Assembly: GCA_021397845.1 (NCBI GenBank)
Contig: CM038042.1
Coordinates: 30,615,418 to 30,679,417 of the forward strand
Length of the DNA stretch: 64,000 nucleotides
Reading direction: 5' to 3'
Source: Areca catechu
Lineage: Eukaryota; Streptophyta; Magnoliopsida; Arecales; Arecaceae
How positions within the stretch are numbered: position 1 is the first letter of the stretch; each line of letters opens with the position of its first letter. Under the pieces are notes generated by a model, which was not told the origin of the DNA, did no database searches, and saw nothing but the letters and a program-made list of their open reading frames with translations. Shown here one piece after another: positions 22,389-32,829 of this stretch. The translations under genes and the position numbers were made by a program.

Positions 22389-22980
22389 CAATGCAGTGAC
22401 CTTCCGGGCCCTTCACTCCTTCAACTTTTGTACTCAAGATAGCATTTTTGACTTTCTTTTTGGGATCGCCTGGCCTGTCGGGGGTCCTTTCAAGTTGAAA
22501 ACCCTTTATGTAATGAAGTCTCTTTTCTTCATGTCCTCCTACCCTGTATTTTTGTCTTCTTTTCCTTTTGTGCTTCATGTATCTTCCTGTAGTTTCATGA
22601 ACTCAGGTCTTGTCTAGGTCCAACCATCCGGGGGCTCCAAATTTTGGTCCTCCTAGGAGGCCTCAGTCATAGTAGATGATTTAGAAGAAATCTGGACATC
22701 CCCGAGGGGGACATCTGCACTAAATTGGGGCACCTACTAGAGGACTTCGGAGCCCACCCAGGGTCAGTGGCCTGTTTGAGGGTTCTTCCATCCATGTCAG
22801 GAGTTGAGTGCAACTTAAGCCAGGAGCTTGACCTCAGTGATAAATTTAGCCTCTGCTCTTGGCTCGAAGGCAGGGCTTCGAAAGCTCCCTAGTTCGAGGG
22901 GCTGAACTATGAGTCCATGCGGTAGATGGCGGGATTCATGGATTTCCCAATCGATGTCTCAGGACTGTGAGTAGGGCAGC
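22389..22980. other. 3' region of Tat-B antisense gene, no ORF
   Basis: About 600 bp after the antisense gene. I see no domain in it. It contains T-rich stretches (22440-22600) suitable for a 3' UTR, then GC-rich sequence leading into the minisatellite. Confidence 0.4.
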
Positions 22981-22984
22981 AGGT

Positions 22985-23440
22985 GCAGGACTTCTGGAGT
23001 TTCCTGTCTTTAGGTGCCGAGCTTCGAAAGTTTCCAGTCTTGAGGTGCCGGGCTTTAGGAGTTTTTGGTCTTGAGGTGCCGGGCTTTGTAAGTTTCTGGA
23101 CTTAAGGTGCCGGGCTTCAAGAGTTTCCGGTCTTGAGGTGCCGGGCTTTGTAAGTTTCCGAGCTTAAGGTGTCGGGCTTTAGGAGTTTTCGGTCTTAAGG
23201 TGACGGGCTTTAGGAGTTCCGATCTTGAGGTACCGTGCTTTGTAAGTTTCCGAGCTTGAGGTGCCGAGCTTCAAGAGTTTCCGGTCTAGGGTACCGGGCT
23301 TTAGGAGTTTCCAGTCTTGAAGTACCAGGCTTCGTAAGTTTCTAGGCTTAAGGTGCCGGGCTTCAGGATTTTTCAGTCTTGAAGTGCCAGGCTTCGAAAG
23401 TTTCTGGGCTTAAGGTGCCATCGAACTGGGTTCCAGCAGA
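22985..23440. repeat. about 30-bp minisatellite in Tat-B spacer
   Basis: Roughly fifteen imperfect units with the words cttgaggtgccgggcttt and gtaagtttccg, partly organised as 60-bp dimers. It lies between the convergent 3' ends of pol and the antisense gene. Confidence 0.85.
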
Positions 23441-23568
23441 TTATTTGTGAGACTCCTAGGTCTCCCATCTTTGATCGCCAGACCTGGGTTGGGCGAAAGC
23501 ATTCTTGCGAGACAGAGGCAACTATTGTACTAAAAAGAATTTTATTATAAATGAGAGGAAGCATTATA

Positions 23569-24800
23569 TCATTGGTAGTACATCCTCAAGTTGCTGGCAT
23601 TCCAAGTCTGTGGAAATTGGGCTCCATCGAGCTTGGCAAGGTAGTAGGCCCCATGATTAAGGGCCTCGACTACTCTGTAAGGGCCTTCCTAGTTTGAGAA
23701 ACATGCCATATTCTCGATGTGGGAGGCTTCTTCCCGTCGCAATACCAGATCACCCGGACGGAAGGTCTTTGGCTTTGCCCTGGAGTTGTAATACCGGGCC
23801 ACTCGTTGTTGGTAGGTCACCATCCAAAGTCGAGCCTAATCCCTTGTTTCTTCAGGGAGGTCCAGGTTGAGTAGGAGTCGAGCTAGGTTCTCAGCCTCAT
23901 CATACTGTTCCACTCGCAATGTGGGCAGACTTAGCTCCACCGAGATCACAGTTTTTGCATCGAAGACGAGGTTAAAGGGTGTCTCATCTATGGTCATTTA
24001 GGACATTGTGTGGTATGCCCATAGGACACTGGGGAGTTCTTCAACCCATCTACCTTTGGCTTGGTCTAGCCTGGTCTGGAGTCCTTGGAGGATGGTTCGG
24101 TTAGTCACCTCAGCCTCCCCGTTGGTCTGATGATGGGCCACCGAGGTGAAGCGATGACAGATGTGAGGCCATCACAGAATTCCTCGAATTCTCGATTGTC
24201 GAACTGCCTTCCGTTGTCGGCGATGATGGTATGAGGGAGTCCAAAGCGACATATGATTGATTTCCAAAAGAACTTGCTGACATTGGCCTCTGTGATCCGT
24301 GCTAGCGATTTGGCCTCAACCCACTTGGTGAAGTAGTCGATGAAAATTACTAGGAACTTGCACTTCCCGGGTGCGAGAAGAAAAAGACCAAGGATGTCCA
24401 TGCCCCACTGGATGAACGACCGGGGCAAAGAGCTGGGAGAGTGGTGCAGTCGGTTGGCATTGCACGCTGGCATGGCACTAGCAGCGGTCACACTTCTTTA
24501 CGAAGTCGACAGCATCCTCTCTCATGATTTCCCAATAGTACCCCTGGTGGAGGGCCTTATACGCTAACGTCCTGCCCCCCACATGATTTTCACAAAGGCC
24601 TTCGTGTATCTCTTGGAGTACAAAGGCTACCTCTGAGGGTCTCAAGCACCTCTGGAGTGGGTAGGAGTAGGACCTTCGGTAGAGTTTCCCGTCCATCAGC
24701 ATGAAGCATGTGGCCTTCCTCTTGATGAGGCCAGTCTCTATGCGATCTTTGGGCAAGGTACCGTTGGTGATGTACCTGACATACTTGCCCATCCAACTGG
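23569..24800 (-). pseudogene. Tat-B integrase
   Basis: The minus-strand zinc-binding region at 24792-24478 has FVLQEIHEGLCENHVGGRTL and FVKKCDRC. The core at 24491-24105 has FIDYFTKWVEAKSLARIT, FGLPHTIIADNGRQFDN, then NGEAEVTNRTILQGL after a frameshift near 24140. D, D and E are all present. The C-terminal end reads RVVEALNHGAYYLAKLDGAQ and NASNLRMYYQ, with a stop at 23569-23571 matching the end of Tat-C pol. Confidence 0.85.
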
Positions 24801-24879
24801 CCTTCGGGTGACCTGCTGGACTTTCCTGCGTGCTTCATAAATTGGGGCTTGAAGATGCTCGATATAGGCCACCCTAAGG

Positions 24880-25294
24880 ATGAGTTCGGTAGTGTCGCCA
24901 ATTGGGAGAGGGCATCAGCACGAGCATTCTCTCCATGTGGAATATGAGAGATGCTAAAGCGTCTGAAACTCGTTGCACTTGTTCATATCAGCTCTAGGTA
25001 CTTCGATATTTGAGGATTTCAGGCCTCAAATTTCCTCGAGACTTGCCCAGACACCAATTGTGAGTCGGTGCAGACTTTTAGGTTAGGTACGCCTAGCTCG
25101 CGAGAGACTCTCAGCCCCGCGAGGAGCGCCTCATACTCTACCTGGTTGTTGGTGGCTGTGAACTGGAAATGGAGTGCACACTCGGCGACGACTCCTTCCC
25201 TATTGACGAGAATGAGTCCGGCTTCACTTCGCCCGACATTGGATGCTCCATCCACATGCAGGACCCAGACATCTCCCTCCGGTTCAGGTCCCAT
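24880..25294 (-). pseudogene. Tat-B second RNase H (aRNH type)
   Basis: Minus-strand frame 25294-25019: DVWVLHVDGASNVGRSEAGL, then NNQVEYEALLAGL and LKVCTDSQLVSGQ, showing the D, E and D residues. It continues after a break with HIPHGENARADALSQLAT near 24910. Located between the Ty3-type RNase H and integrase, as in Tat-A and Tat-C. Confidence 0.8.
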
Positions 25295-25399
25295 CTATTG
25301 CTCCTGGGAGATCTCCTCTGGCTCCTTGCCCAGGCCTGGGCACTTGATCAGGAAGTCAGCCAGTACCTGTGTCGTCTGGATGACCTCAACCGGTAGGTA

Positions 25400-25740
25400 A
25401 TGTCAAATTCACTGAGCTTCAGTGCCTACTTCACCAGACGTCCGGATGTGTCGGGGCGACTGAGTATGGCCTTCAGCGGTTGGTCTGTCAAAACTGTGAT
25501 CGGATGTGCTTGGAAGTAAGGAATGAGGCATTGGGCAGATATGATAAATTTAACTTCTCGGAGTGAGAATATCTGACCTCGGCATCGCAGAGAAGCTTGC
25601 TAGTATAATATACCGGCCTCTGGACTCCGTCCCCGTCTGTGCAGACCAAAACTGAGCTGACAGCTCCTGGGATGATCCCCATGTACAGGAAGAGCTCTTC
25701 TCCATCTTCCGGTTGGGAGAGCAGTGGTGGTGATGCCAGG
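25400..25740 (-). pseudogene. Tat-B Ty3-type RNase H
   Basis: Minus-strand frame 25682-25488: AVSSVLVCTDGDGVQRPVYY, TSKLLCDAEVRYSHSEKLN. It is broken before the QRLRPYFQ region, which is seen as FLTSKHIRSQF in a shifted frame. The downstream tether (PDTSGR, LKLSEFDITY) lies near 25400-25460. Confidence 0.65.
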
Positions 25741-26600
25741 GTCTTCTTCAGCTCCTCGAAGGCTTCCTAGCACTCCTTTGTCCAGGTGAAGTCATGCATC
25801 TTTCGTAGTAGCTTGAAGAAGGGTTGGCAATGGTCGGCAGATCATGAAATGAATGAGCTCAGAGCCGCTATACAGCCAGTAAGGTGCTGGACTTGCTTCT
25901 TGGAGGCGGGATGCTCCATATCAAGAATTGATCAGACTTTTTCTGGTTGGCCTCGATCCCTCTCTAGGTGACCATGAAGCCAAGGAACTTCCCAGCTACC
26001 ATGCCAAAAGTGCACTTCGCCAGATTCAACTTCATTTGGTGAAGGTTGCGAAAGGTCTCCGCTAGGTCAGCGACATGGTCCGAGTTGGCCTGCTCATGAT
26101 GAGCATGTCGTCCACGTAAACTTGTATGTTGCGACCGATCTGGTCTTTAAAGACCTTGTTGACTAGCCACTGGTACATGGCACCAGCATTTTTTAGGTTG
26201 AACAGCATCATTCTGTTGCAGTACATCCCACGGTCAGTGATGAAGGCAGTGCACTCCTCGTCCTCTAGATGCATTCGGATCGGTTGTACCCAGAGAATGC
26301 ATCCCTGAAGGAGAGTAAGCGGTGCCCCGAGGTGGCATCCATGAGTTGGTCGATCTTTGGAAGAGGGAAGCTGTCCCTTAGGCAAGCACGGTTGAGGTCG
26401 GTGTAGTCTACACAGATCCTCCATTTTTTGTTGCTCTTCTTGACTATGACCACTTCCCTAACTAGTTAGGGTACTGTACTTCATGAATGAACCCGGCCGT
26501 GAGGAGCTTCTCCACTTCATCGTTGATCACCTTCTACCTCTTCGAGGTAAAGCTTCTCTTCTTCTACAGAACTGGGCGGCACTTCAGGTCAACATTCAGC
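25740..26600 (-). pseudogene. Tat-B reverse transcriptase
   Basis: Minus-strand pieces: VIVKKSNKKWRICVDYTDLN and ACLRDSFPLPKIDQLMDATS (26453-26330), then MYCNRMMLFNLKNAGAMYQW and IQVYVDDMLIMS (about 26230-26100). The catalytic YVDD is intact. Frameshifts lie near 26290 and 26060, and the palm and connection parts to 25740 are in other frames with stops. Confidence 0.8.
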
Positions 26601-26769
26601 TTGTGAGTGATGATGTCAGGAAAAATCCTGGCATATCAGCCGCAATCTAGGTGAACACATCCACATTTCTCGGAGGAAACTCAGCAAGCGAGCTCATTCT
26701 TCTTCTAGTAGCTGGGCTCCTACCTGCACCATCTTCAATGGGTCCGAACCAAGGGGATACGTCAAAAGG

Positions 26770-27400
26770 CATTCGACGGGGCCACCCCTAGGGTCCTGTA
26801 CCCTTTGGTCGAGGTCGTCGACACCGGGATCGTGCTCGGTGCTCCAGGTCTCAGGGACGGCCTGCAGGCAAAGTTGGACAGGTTAAGGTGCTCCCCTCAG
26901 CTCTCCCAGGCCGTATGGGTCGAGAACTACACCAGCAACCATTTGGTGGATATGATCGCATCAAGTAAGTTGAGCCCGGGATGGCCAAGAATTACATTAT
27001 AAGGTGATGGGAGCCTAACGACAGTGAAGGTCATCATGATCGTACTCTGTCGAGTTGGTGACCCGGCTGTGACGGGAAGAGTAATCTCTCCCTCGACTTC
27101 CACGGAATCTCCAGTAAAACCACGAGAGGGGTGTGCACTGGCCTCAGTCGATCAGAGGACAAGTTCATCCGAGAGAAAGCATCGTAAAAAAAGGACATCA
27201 GTCGAGCTCCTACTATCGACCATAATCCATCTTACAGGATGCCTGATAATGGTCATTTCGACCACGATGGCATCATTATTTATATTTTCTTCCTCGCTTC
27301 CCTTCCCCTTCATAAAGGAGAGTACATTTTCCAGACTCTCTCCCTCCCGGGCTTTCTTGGGGGTGTGCTCTATCCCCCAACATATCATACCCACAGGCTT
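26770..27400 (-). pseudogene. Tat-B protease
   Basis: The minus-strand active-site region near 27225-27195 reads RWIMVDSRSSTDVLFL. The glycine of the D-S-G triad is replaced by arginine (GGG to AGG), which should abolish activity. Downstream pieces HTPLVGFTGDSVEVEGEITL and PYNVILGHPGLNLLDAIIST match Tat-C. Stops and a frameshift follow DELVL. Confidence 0.75.
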
Positions 27401-27476
27401 CTCGATGGGTCGATTGTCAACTACAGGGATAGGGGGAGAGCTGCAAGTGGTTGACTCTCCGCCAAGACCTTGCCCC

Positions 27477-28501
27477 TCATGAACTTTTGAGGTAGCCCCT
27501 CCTTAACAGGTCTTTGATTTCCCTTTTTAGGTTGAGGTAGTCCTCGGTGTCGTAGTCGTGGTCACGATGGAATTGATAATACTTCATCCTATCACGACTG
27601 CTTGATGACTTCAGTAGGGGAGGTCTGCGTAGATAGCACTCGCCCTCGATTTCCATCAGAATTTTTATCCTTGGAACAAGGAGGAGAGTGAAAGTCTTCT
27701 CTGGGATGGGACCGCCTTTCGGCTTCGATCCCGACTGAACGTCCATGGATGACCCAGGTCTCCGTATCTATGGTGCTTCTCTTGGGTTGGCTTCTTCGGA
27801 GGCTTCCCATCCAGTTCACTTCTGGTGCAGTCAGCCTCCTCGATGCGAATGTACTTGTGGATGCGGAGGAGGAGGTTAGAGTATGTCTTTGGCGGCTTCT
27901 TGTCCAAGGAATTGGTCAAGCGGGAGGTTTTGAGCTCTCTCTTCAATGCCAGCATGGCAACGGGCTTGTCCAGACTGTAGATCTCAAGGGTGGCAGCTTT
28001 GAAGTAGGTCACGTAGTCTCGCAGGAGTTCATGATCTTGCTGCCTGATCGAGAAGACGCTATCCACCACTCGTGGCACCTTCCGACAGGTGTCGAAGTGG
28101 GCCACAAACCTCCTCTTCAGCTGTGGAAAGGAGTTAATGCTTTTGGGCTCGAGACGGGTTAACCAAACTCGAGCGACCTTCCGGAGGGTGGCCGGGAAGG
28201 CGATGCACAGGATAACGTCCGTCGCTCCTTGGACTCTCATGAGAGCCTTATAGCTCTCTAGGTGGTCCAAGGGATCGATGGTCTCGTCGAAAGGATCCAC
28301 TTGAGGTATACGGAACCGACTCAGAAACGGTTCCTCTTGTTTTTCCAGGGAGAAGGGGAGTCGGGCATCATAGCCCCCTGGCTCCTTGGAGGAGCCCTGC
28401 ATATTGGCAAATTGGCAGGAGAGCTTCACCAGCCTACGTTCTTGTTCTTCTAGGCGCCTCTCAGCCATGCACCTAATGGCCTCATCAGTGGAACCTTCCA
28501 T
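27477..28501 (-). CDS. Tat-B gag (capsid and nucleocapsid)
   Basis: The longest domain-bearing open frame in the window: 278 codons from ATG 28501 down to 27665. It begins MEGSTDEAIRCMAERRLEEQ (helical, charged) and continues with FRIPQVDPFDETIDPLDHLE. The Ty3-type capsid block follows: AFPATLRKVARVWLTRLEP, RRFVAHFDTCRKVPRVVDSV, RDYVTYFKAATLEIYSLDKP and YSNLLLRIHKYIRIEEADC. A frameshift near 27690 leads to the nucleocapsid finger at 27746-27477 (YYQFHRDHDYDTEDYLNL), where both expected Cys positions are Tyr, so zinc binding is doubtful. More gag-like sequence lies upstream (28501-29000) in broken frames. Confidence 0.85.
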
Positions 28502-29040
28502 TGAGGCTGCTAGAGAAGATGGGGTTGACAGTTGAAGATGGTCACGATGAGGAGCCTTGCCTCGACGGTGTTTGCCATGTTTGACGATGGCATTGCCGTC
28601 CGTCGAGGACCGGCTCTCCCGGTTAGCTGACCTAGAATGATTTCTCTTTGCAAGGGTGCGGTGACTTTCCCAAGATTAGTTATGGCCCGCGGATGTGACG
28701 GCTACCTTGGATGGAGTGCAGGCTATCGCGGGGGCTGGTGGCTTGGGCCGCAAGGGTCCCTGGCTGCGGTTGGGTGACTAGAGAGCGTTGCTGGTGCTGT
28801 AGTTGCCTCACCGCCATGGCCAGAACCTACATCTGCTGGGTGAGTGTAGTGTACTGGCCCTCCGCCAAGGGTGGCTGCGGTGGAGCGGGAAGCTCCCTTT
28901 CTGGGCTACGTGGGCCCAAAGAAGAAGGGGCATCCCCTGCTCTGCTGGTGGAGACTTCTCACATGCAAGTTATCACCATGCTTTGAGTGGAGCTATTCTC
29001 AAAGTTGTAGGGGGCTTGTTCGGACAACGGCTTTCTCCCC
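28502..29040 (-). pseudogene. Tat-B leader and gag N-terminus, broken
   Basis: Minus-strand counterpart of the Tat-C leader ORF: the reverse complement near 28860-28790 encodes a Gln/Leu-rich helix related to IAAIVQQLQMLTTAVRQL of Tat-C. Frames are short and interrupted. The start codon of the original gag cannot be fixed. Confidence 0.45.
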
Positions 29041-29058
29041 CTACCTGATGTGCCAATC
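29041..29058 (-). other. Tat-B primer-binding site
   Basis: On the minus strand, directly after the LTR end GGCAATA, the sequence reads GATTGGCACATCAGGTAG. Tat-C has GATTGGCACACCACGTATGG at the same place, supporting the boundary. The priming tRNA is not identified here. Confidence 0.6.
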
Positions 29059-30534
29059 TATTGCCACCCTTATCGTCATGGCCTGCAGCTCGGATGTGGC
29101 ACCAGACATCAGCCCCATTTCTCGGAATCCAGCAGTTCCCGATCCTGCAAAATAGAGTTAGAGACCCGGGCCAGGAATCCCGAAGGAGGCACTCTGACGA
29201 TCAAGTCAACAGAGGTAAAGAGGAGCATATCCTCCAAGATGGATCCCTCTTCGGTCACCATGCTTGGAGGAGAGTTTTTTATAAAGGATAGAGTAGGATG
29301 GGTAAGAGAGGAGTAAAGATTGAGCTGTGATGGCTATGTTTGTCGGGACCCTCTCAGGGAGTTCTTCAGGATAGCCTCCGTGCCCTCTTCGTGCTTGTCT
29401 CTCCTTCTCCTCCTTTTCCTTGCTTTGCCACCTCTCTCCTCCTCTTGTCCATTGGGTGCGCTTTTTAGACAACGGTTCTCCCCGCTTCTTGCCTCGATTT
29501 TTCCCCTCTTAGGGGTGCTCGAAGATCAACAGCATCCGTTGGCCGTGCTCCCGAGGTCATTTCCCCTTTTAGTAAGGAGTTATGTTGCGAGCCTTATTTT
29601 CCTGGTGGATTATCATGGCTCAAAAAAATTAGTAGGGCCTTGATCCGGGATAGCCGCCCTCAGGTCTGAGATTCTTGACATGGCCTTCTTCTTCCGGGTG
29701 GTACAGATGGTCGGTTGTAGGACCTGGTGCCTCGATCGGGGTACTCATCTCCAACTGGTGTAAACGATGGTAGGCGCACCTCGCAAGCTTTGGGGTGCCG
29801 TACTGTGCCGACTTCGATGGCGGACTTGGTGCTGACACCTTCGTCTTTTCGTTTCACTTTTGAGGTGCCTGCTCGACTTTGATTGAGGTGGGCTTAACCT
29901 TAGGGAGCCACCTGGTGAAGGAGTTAAGAGATCTCGGCTACGGCCGAGGTGGGCTCGACCCTTGGGGAGCCACCTGGCGAAGGAGCTGAGGGAGCTCGAC
30001 TCTTACCGAGGTTGGCTCGACCCTTGGGGAGCCACCTAGCGAAGGAGCTGAGGGAGCTCGACTCCGATAGAGGTGGGCTCGACTCTTGGGGAGCCACCTG
30101 GCGAAGGAGCTGAGGGAGCTCCACTCCGATCGAGGTGGGCTCGACCCTTTGGGAGCCACCTGGCGAAGGAGCTGAGGGAGCTCCACTCTGGTCGAGGTGG
30201 GCTCGACCCTTGGAGAGCCATCTGACGAAGGAGCTGAGGGAGGTGGGCTCGACCCTTGGGGAGTCACCTGGCGAAGGAGCTGAGGGAGCTCGACCCTTGG
30301 AGAGCCACCTGGCGAAGAAGCTGAGGGAGCTCCACTCCGGTCAAGGTGGGCTCGACCCTTTGGGAGCCACCTGGCAAAGGAGCTGAGGGAGCTCGACTTC
30401 GGCCGAGATGGGCTTGACCCTTGGAGAGTCACCTGGCGAAGGAGCTCACAAAGAGATCCGACATGACGATGTCTACCCGCTTCGCTGTCAGCTAGATCCG
30501 AGATGTACTCCACGCCATCGATCTTACCATATCA
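29059..30534 (-). mobile_element. Tat-B 5' LTR
   Basis: On the minus strand it runs from TGATATGGTAAGATC at 30534 to ...GGCAATA at 29059, 1476 bp. U3 carries about nine 62-bp units (29880-30450). A TATA box (TATAAAAA, 29276-29283 on the minus strand) lies near the U3/R border. Paired with 18379-19640. Confidence 0.85.
29880..30450. repeat. 62-bp array in Tat-B 5' LTR
   Basis: About nine units with ggctcgacccttggggagcc and acctggcgaaggagctgag. Successive units start 62-63 bp apart (29953, 30015, 30078, 30140). A partial unit near 30235-30300 is shortened. The open frames of up to 191 codons here arise from the repeat. Confidence 0.9.
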
Positions 30535-30789
30535 TGTACAATCATATTTTCTTTAATATTTATGTACCTAGTTCTATAGCCAATTTAGACTAACTTGCAA
30601 AAGTCTCCACCCCTAGCTAGAATCACTCAAATGGAGGACCCTTTGCCCCCAATGCATGGCCATAATATCCTAAAGTTTATTTAGTTTGTACCGCGTTATA
30701 TATAAAAGTAATGGTTGATGATAATATTGGACATTACTGATCTTCGTTTTATTTTACAAGTTGGAGTGACAAAAATTTTGATGTTTATG

Positions 30790-31360
30790 ACTAAAGTTGC
30801 AAATGGGTTAGGTTAATCCATGACTCGACCCGACCCGTTTAGACTCCAATCCATTTTTAAGGATCCATGGATCCGGATCGAGTCCTAAAATTAGACATGT
30901 TATATTTTCCAAGTCAGATCTGGATTTACTGAATTTGGACCTGACCTGATCCGATCTGAATAAGATCAATCTATTTGGATCTTTAAATTATAATTTAAAA
31001 TTTATTTTTAATATAAAGATAGAGTTATAATTATTTTTATATCTTAATTTATTTTAAAAACTATATTATTTATTATCTATTTTGTAGTTAATAATAGTTG
31101 AATATTTAATAATTAAAATATAGTTATTTGTATTTGATTTGGATCATATCTAGATCTAAGTTTTTAAATTAAAACAGGATTACTCATGGACCTGATCTAA
31201 TCCAATTAATCAGTTGAGTCAAAAATTTTGATAGTGGATCTCATCCGACCCACCCGATTTTCTAGAAAACTTGATCCAGATTTAATATTAAAATCAAATC
31301 AAAGAACCAAGTTAGAATGGAATCACTCATGATCCGATTCGACCCGATCCATTTTCAACG
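30790..31360. repeat. dispersed repeat with GGATCCATGGATC core, copy 2
   Basis: Contains tttttaaggatccatggatc followed by cggatcgagtcc, with several acccgaccc and gatccgat words, partly in inverted order at 31230-31360. This suggests a palindromic MITE-like unit. Shares its core with 17945-18150. Confidence 0.45.
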
Positions 31361-31794
31361 TCATCAATTTTTCTTAAACATTTAAACAAATAATAAATAA
31401 CCTATTTTTTTATTATATTATTATATTTAATTATTTTATAATTAATATTAGATTTTATAATTAATTTATTTAATTATTTAATTATCTATCTAATAGAATA
31501 GTTAATAAAATAATTATAATATTATTATTATTTTGGAACTAAATCACCTTCCACCCTCTAATTTCTTTTCATGGTAAATCTTCCAAAACCCCTCCCACGG
31601 TAAATCTCTCCAAAACCCTTCTCCGCCGGTTCTTTGCTCCAACCTCCCTTCTACTCCAGCGACCAGAGTGACCAAATTTTTTTTAAAAAAATTAATTAAT
31701 TAATTAATTAATTTTCTTGGATGCCCGAAGAACCTGGGGTAGGGAGTGGGAGCCGATGAAAAAAAAGCAAAAAAAAAAGAACTGGAAGCCGGCG

Positions 31795-32125
31795 AGGTCA
31801 AGGGGAGCCGGTAGCCGGCGGGTTGAGGGTGAGCAGGTCGGGTCGGAGGAGCCGATAGCCGGCGGGATCGAGGGTGAGCCGGTCGGGTCGGAGGAGCCGG
31901 TAGCCGGCGGAGTCGATGGAACCGGTAGCCGGCGAGGTTGACGACGAGCGCAGAGGAGGCCAGCGGTGCAAAAAAGCAAGGAGGACAAGCCGGTAGCCGA
32001 CGGGGTTGAGGGTGAGCCAGTCGGGTCGGCGGAGCTGGTAGTCGGTGGGGTCGAGGAAGAGCCGGTCGGGTCGGGGGAGCCAGTAGCCGGCAGAGTCGAT
32101 GGAGCCGGTAGCCGGCGGGGTCTAC
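31795..32125. repeat. GC-rich minisatellite of about 45-63 bp units
   Basis: Units contain ggagccggtagccggcgg, tcgagggtgagccggtcgg and gtcggagg. Both strands stay open across it: a Gly/Glu/Val-rich frame on the plus strand and Pro/Arg-rich frames of up to 190 codons on the minus strand. A CT-rich, leader-like stretch lies next to the minus-strand ATG at about 32276. I see no known domain, so I treat it as a repeat rather than a gene. Confidence 0.6.
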
Positions 32126-32829
32126 GGCGAGAGCGGAGGAGGCCGGCGGCGCATGGGTTATGGTTCTGTGCGGGTTTAGCATGGACCGAGGGATTTAGGG
32201 GAGGGAGGAGATTAGGGGTTTTAGGGGAAGAGAGGGAGGAGATTGAGGGATTTACGGGAAGAAGAGGGGAGGACATTGAGTAATTTAGGGGAACAGAGGA
32301 GCTTCATGTTAACAGGAAGGGGAGGGAGATCTAGGGAAAGAGAGCTTTGGTGTTACGGGGAGGGGAGGAAGGTGTTTTTGTTTTTATTTTTTGTTTTATT
32401 TCATTTTATTATTTTGATTTATTTAAATCTGGATACATGCCTAATTAATAATTAATTAATTCATCAGGAATTAACATAAATTATTAATATTTTTTGGTTT
32501 GATTGTTTGCTTGTGTTTTTTTTTTTTTGTTTAGTTTATTTGATCACCTTTACTATGATGTATTTATAGTGCTGCTTCTCATTGCTATTGGATATATTTA
32601 GTTCTCTAGTTGTACCTTCATTTTCTTGTCTGTGATACATGTTTTCACCTATAAATTATAAATATAATTATATCTGATATGGTAATATCGCTGACGTGGA
32701 GCGTGTGTCAAATCCAGCTAGATGCCAACGGTGCCACGTGAATTTTTCTTTCGAAATTTTCCCGTCGAGTGGCTAGACCCGTGTCGTTCTCACTCGGGGC
32801 ATGCCTGCTCCTGCACCCTCATCAGGTGG

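Larger units (their letters stand above)
18379..30534 (-). mobile_element. Tat-B, Ty3/gypsy Tat-lineage retrotransposon
   Basis: Minus-strand element of about 12.2 kb with both LTRs, primer-binding site, gag, protease, RT, two RNase H domains, integrase, a minisatellite spacer, a plus-strand antisense gene and a polypurine tract. The domain order and dual RNase H place it in the Tat lineage, and its proteins are close to Tat-C. The flanks read ccaac on the left and tgtac on the right, so no clear target duplication remains. Gag is the best preserved part (278 open codons); everything else has frameshifts. Confidence 0.9.
30535..32669. other. AT-rich spacer with repeats, left flank of Tat-C
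   Basis: 30535-30780 holds nothing I recognise. 30790-31360 has the dispersed GGATCCATGGATC repeat and its relatives. 31380-31530 is almost pure A+T. 31690-31712 is an (ATTA)n microsatellite. 31795-32125 is a GC-rich minisatellite. 32290-32669 is AT-rich and probably belongs to the DNA (CACTA or its flank) that received Tat-C. Confidence 0.5.

Noticed and set aside
29938..30513. A 191-codon minus-strand frame in the Tat-B 5' LTR
   Set aside because: Translation of the 62-bp LTR repeat (SPRVEPTS, LLRQVAPQGSSPP). No domain, and the frame changes with unit number.
31700..32276. Proline-rich minus-strand proteins of 160 and 190 codons
   Set aside because: Two overlapping frames on the same strand and one on the other are open through the same minisatellite, the mark of repeat composition rather than coding.
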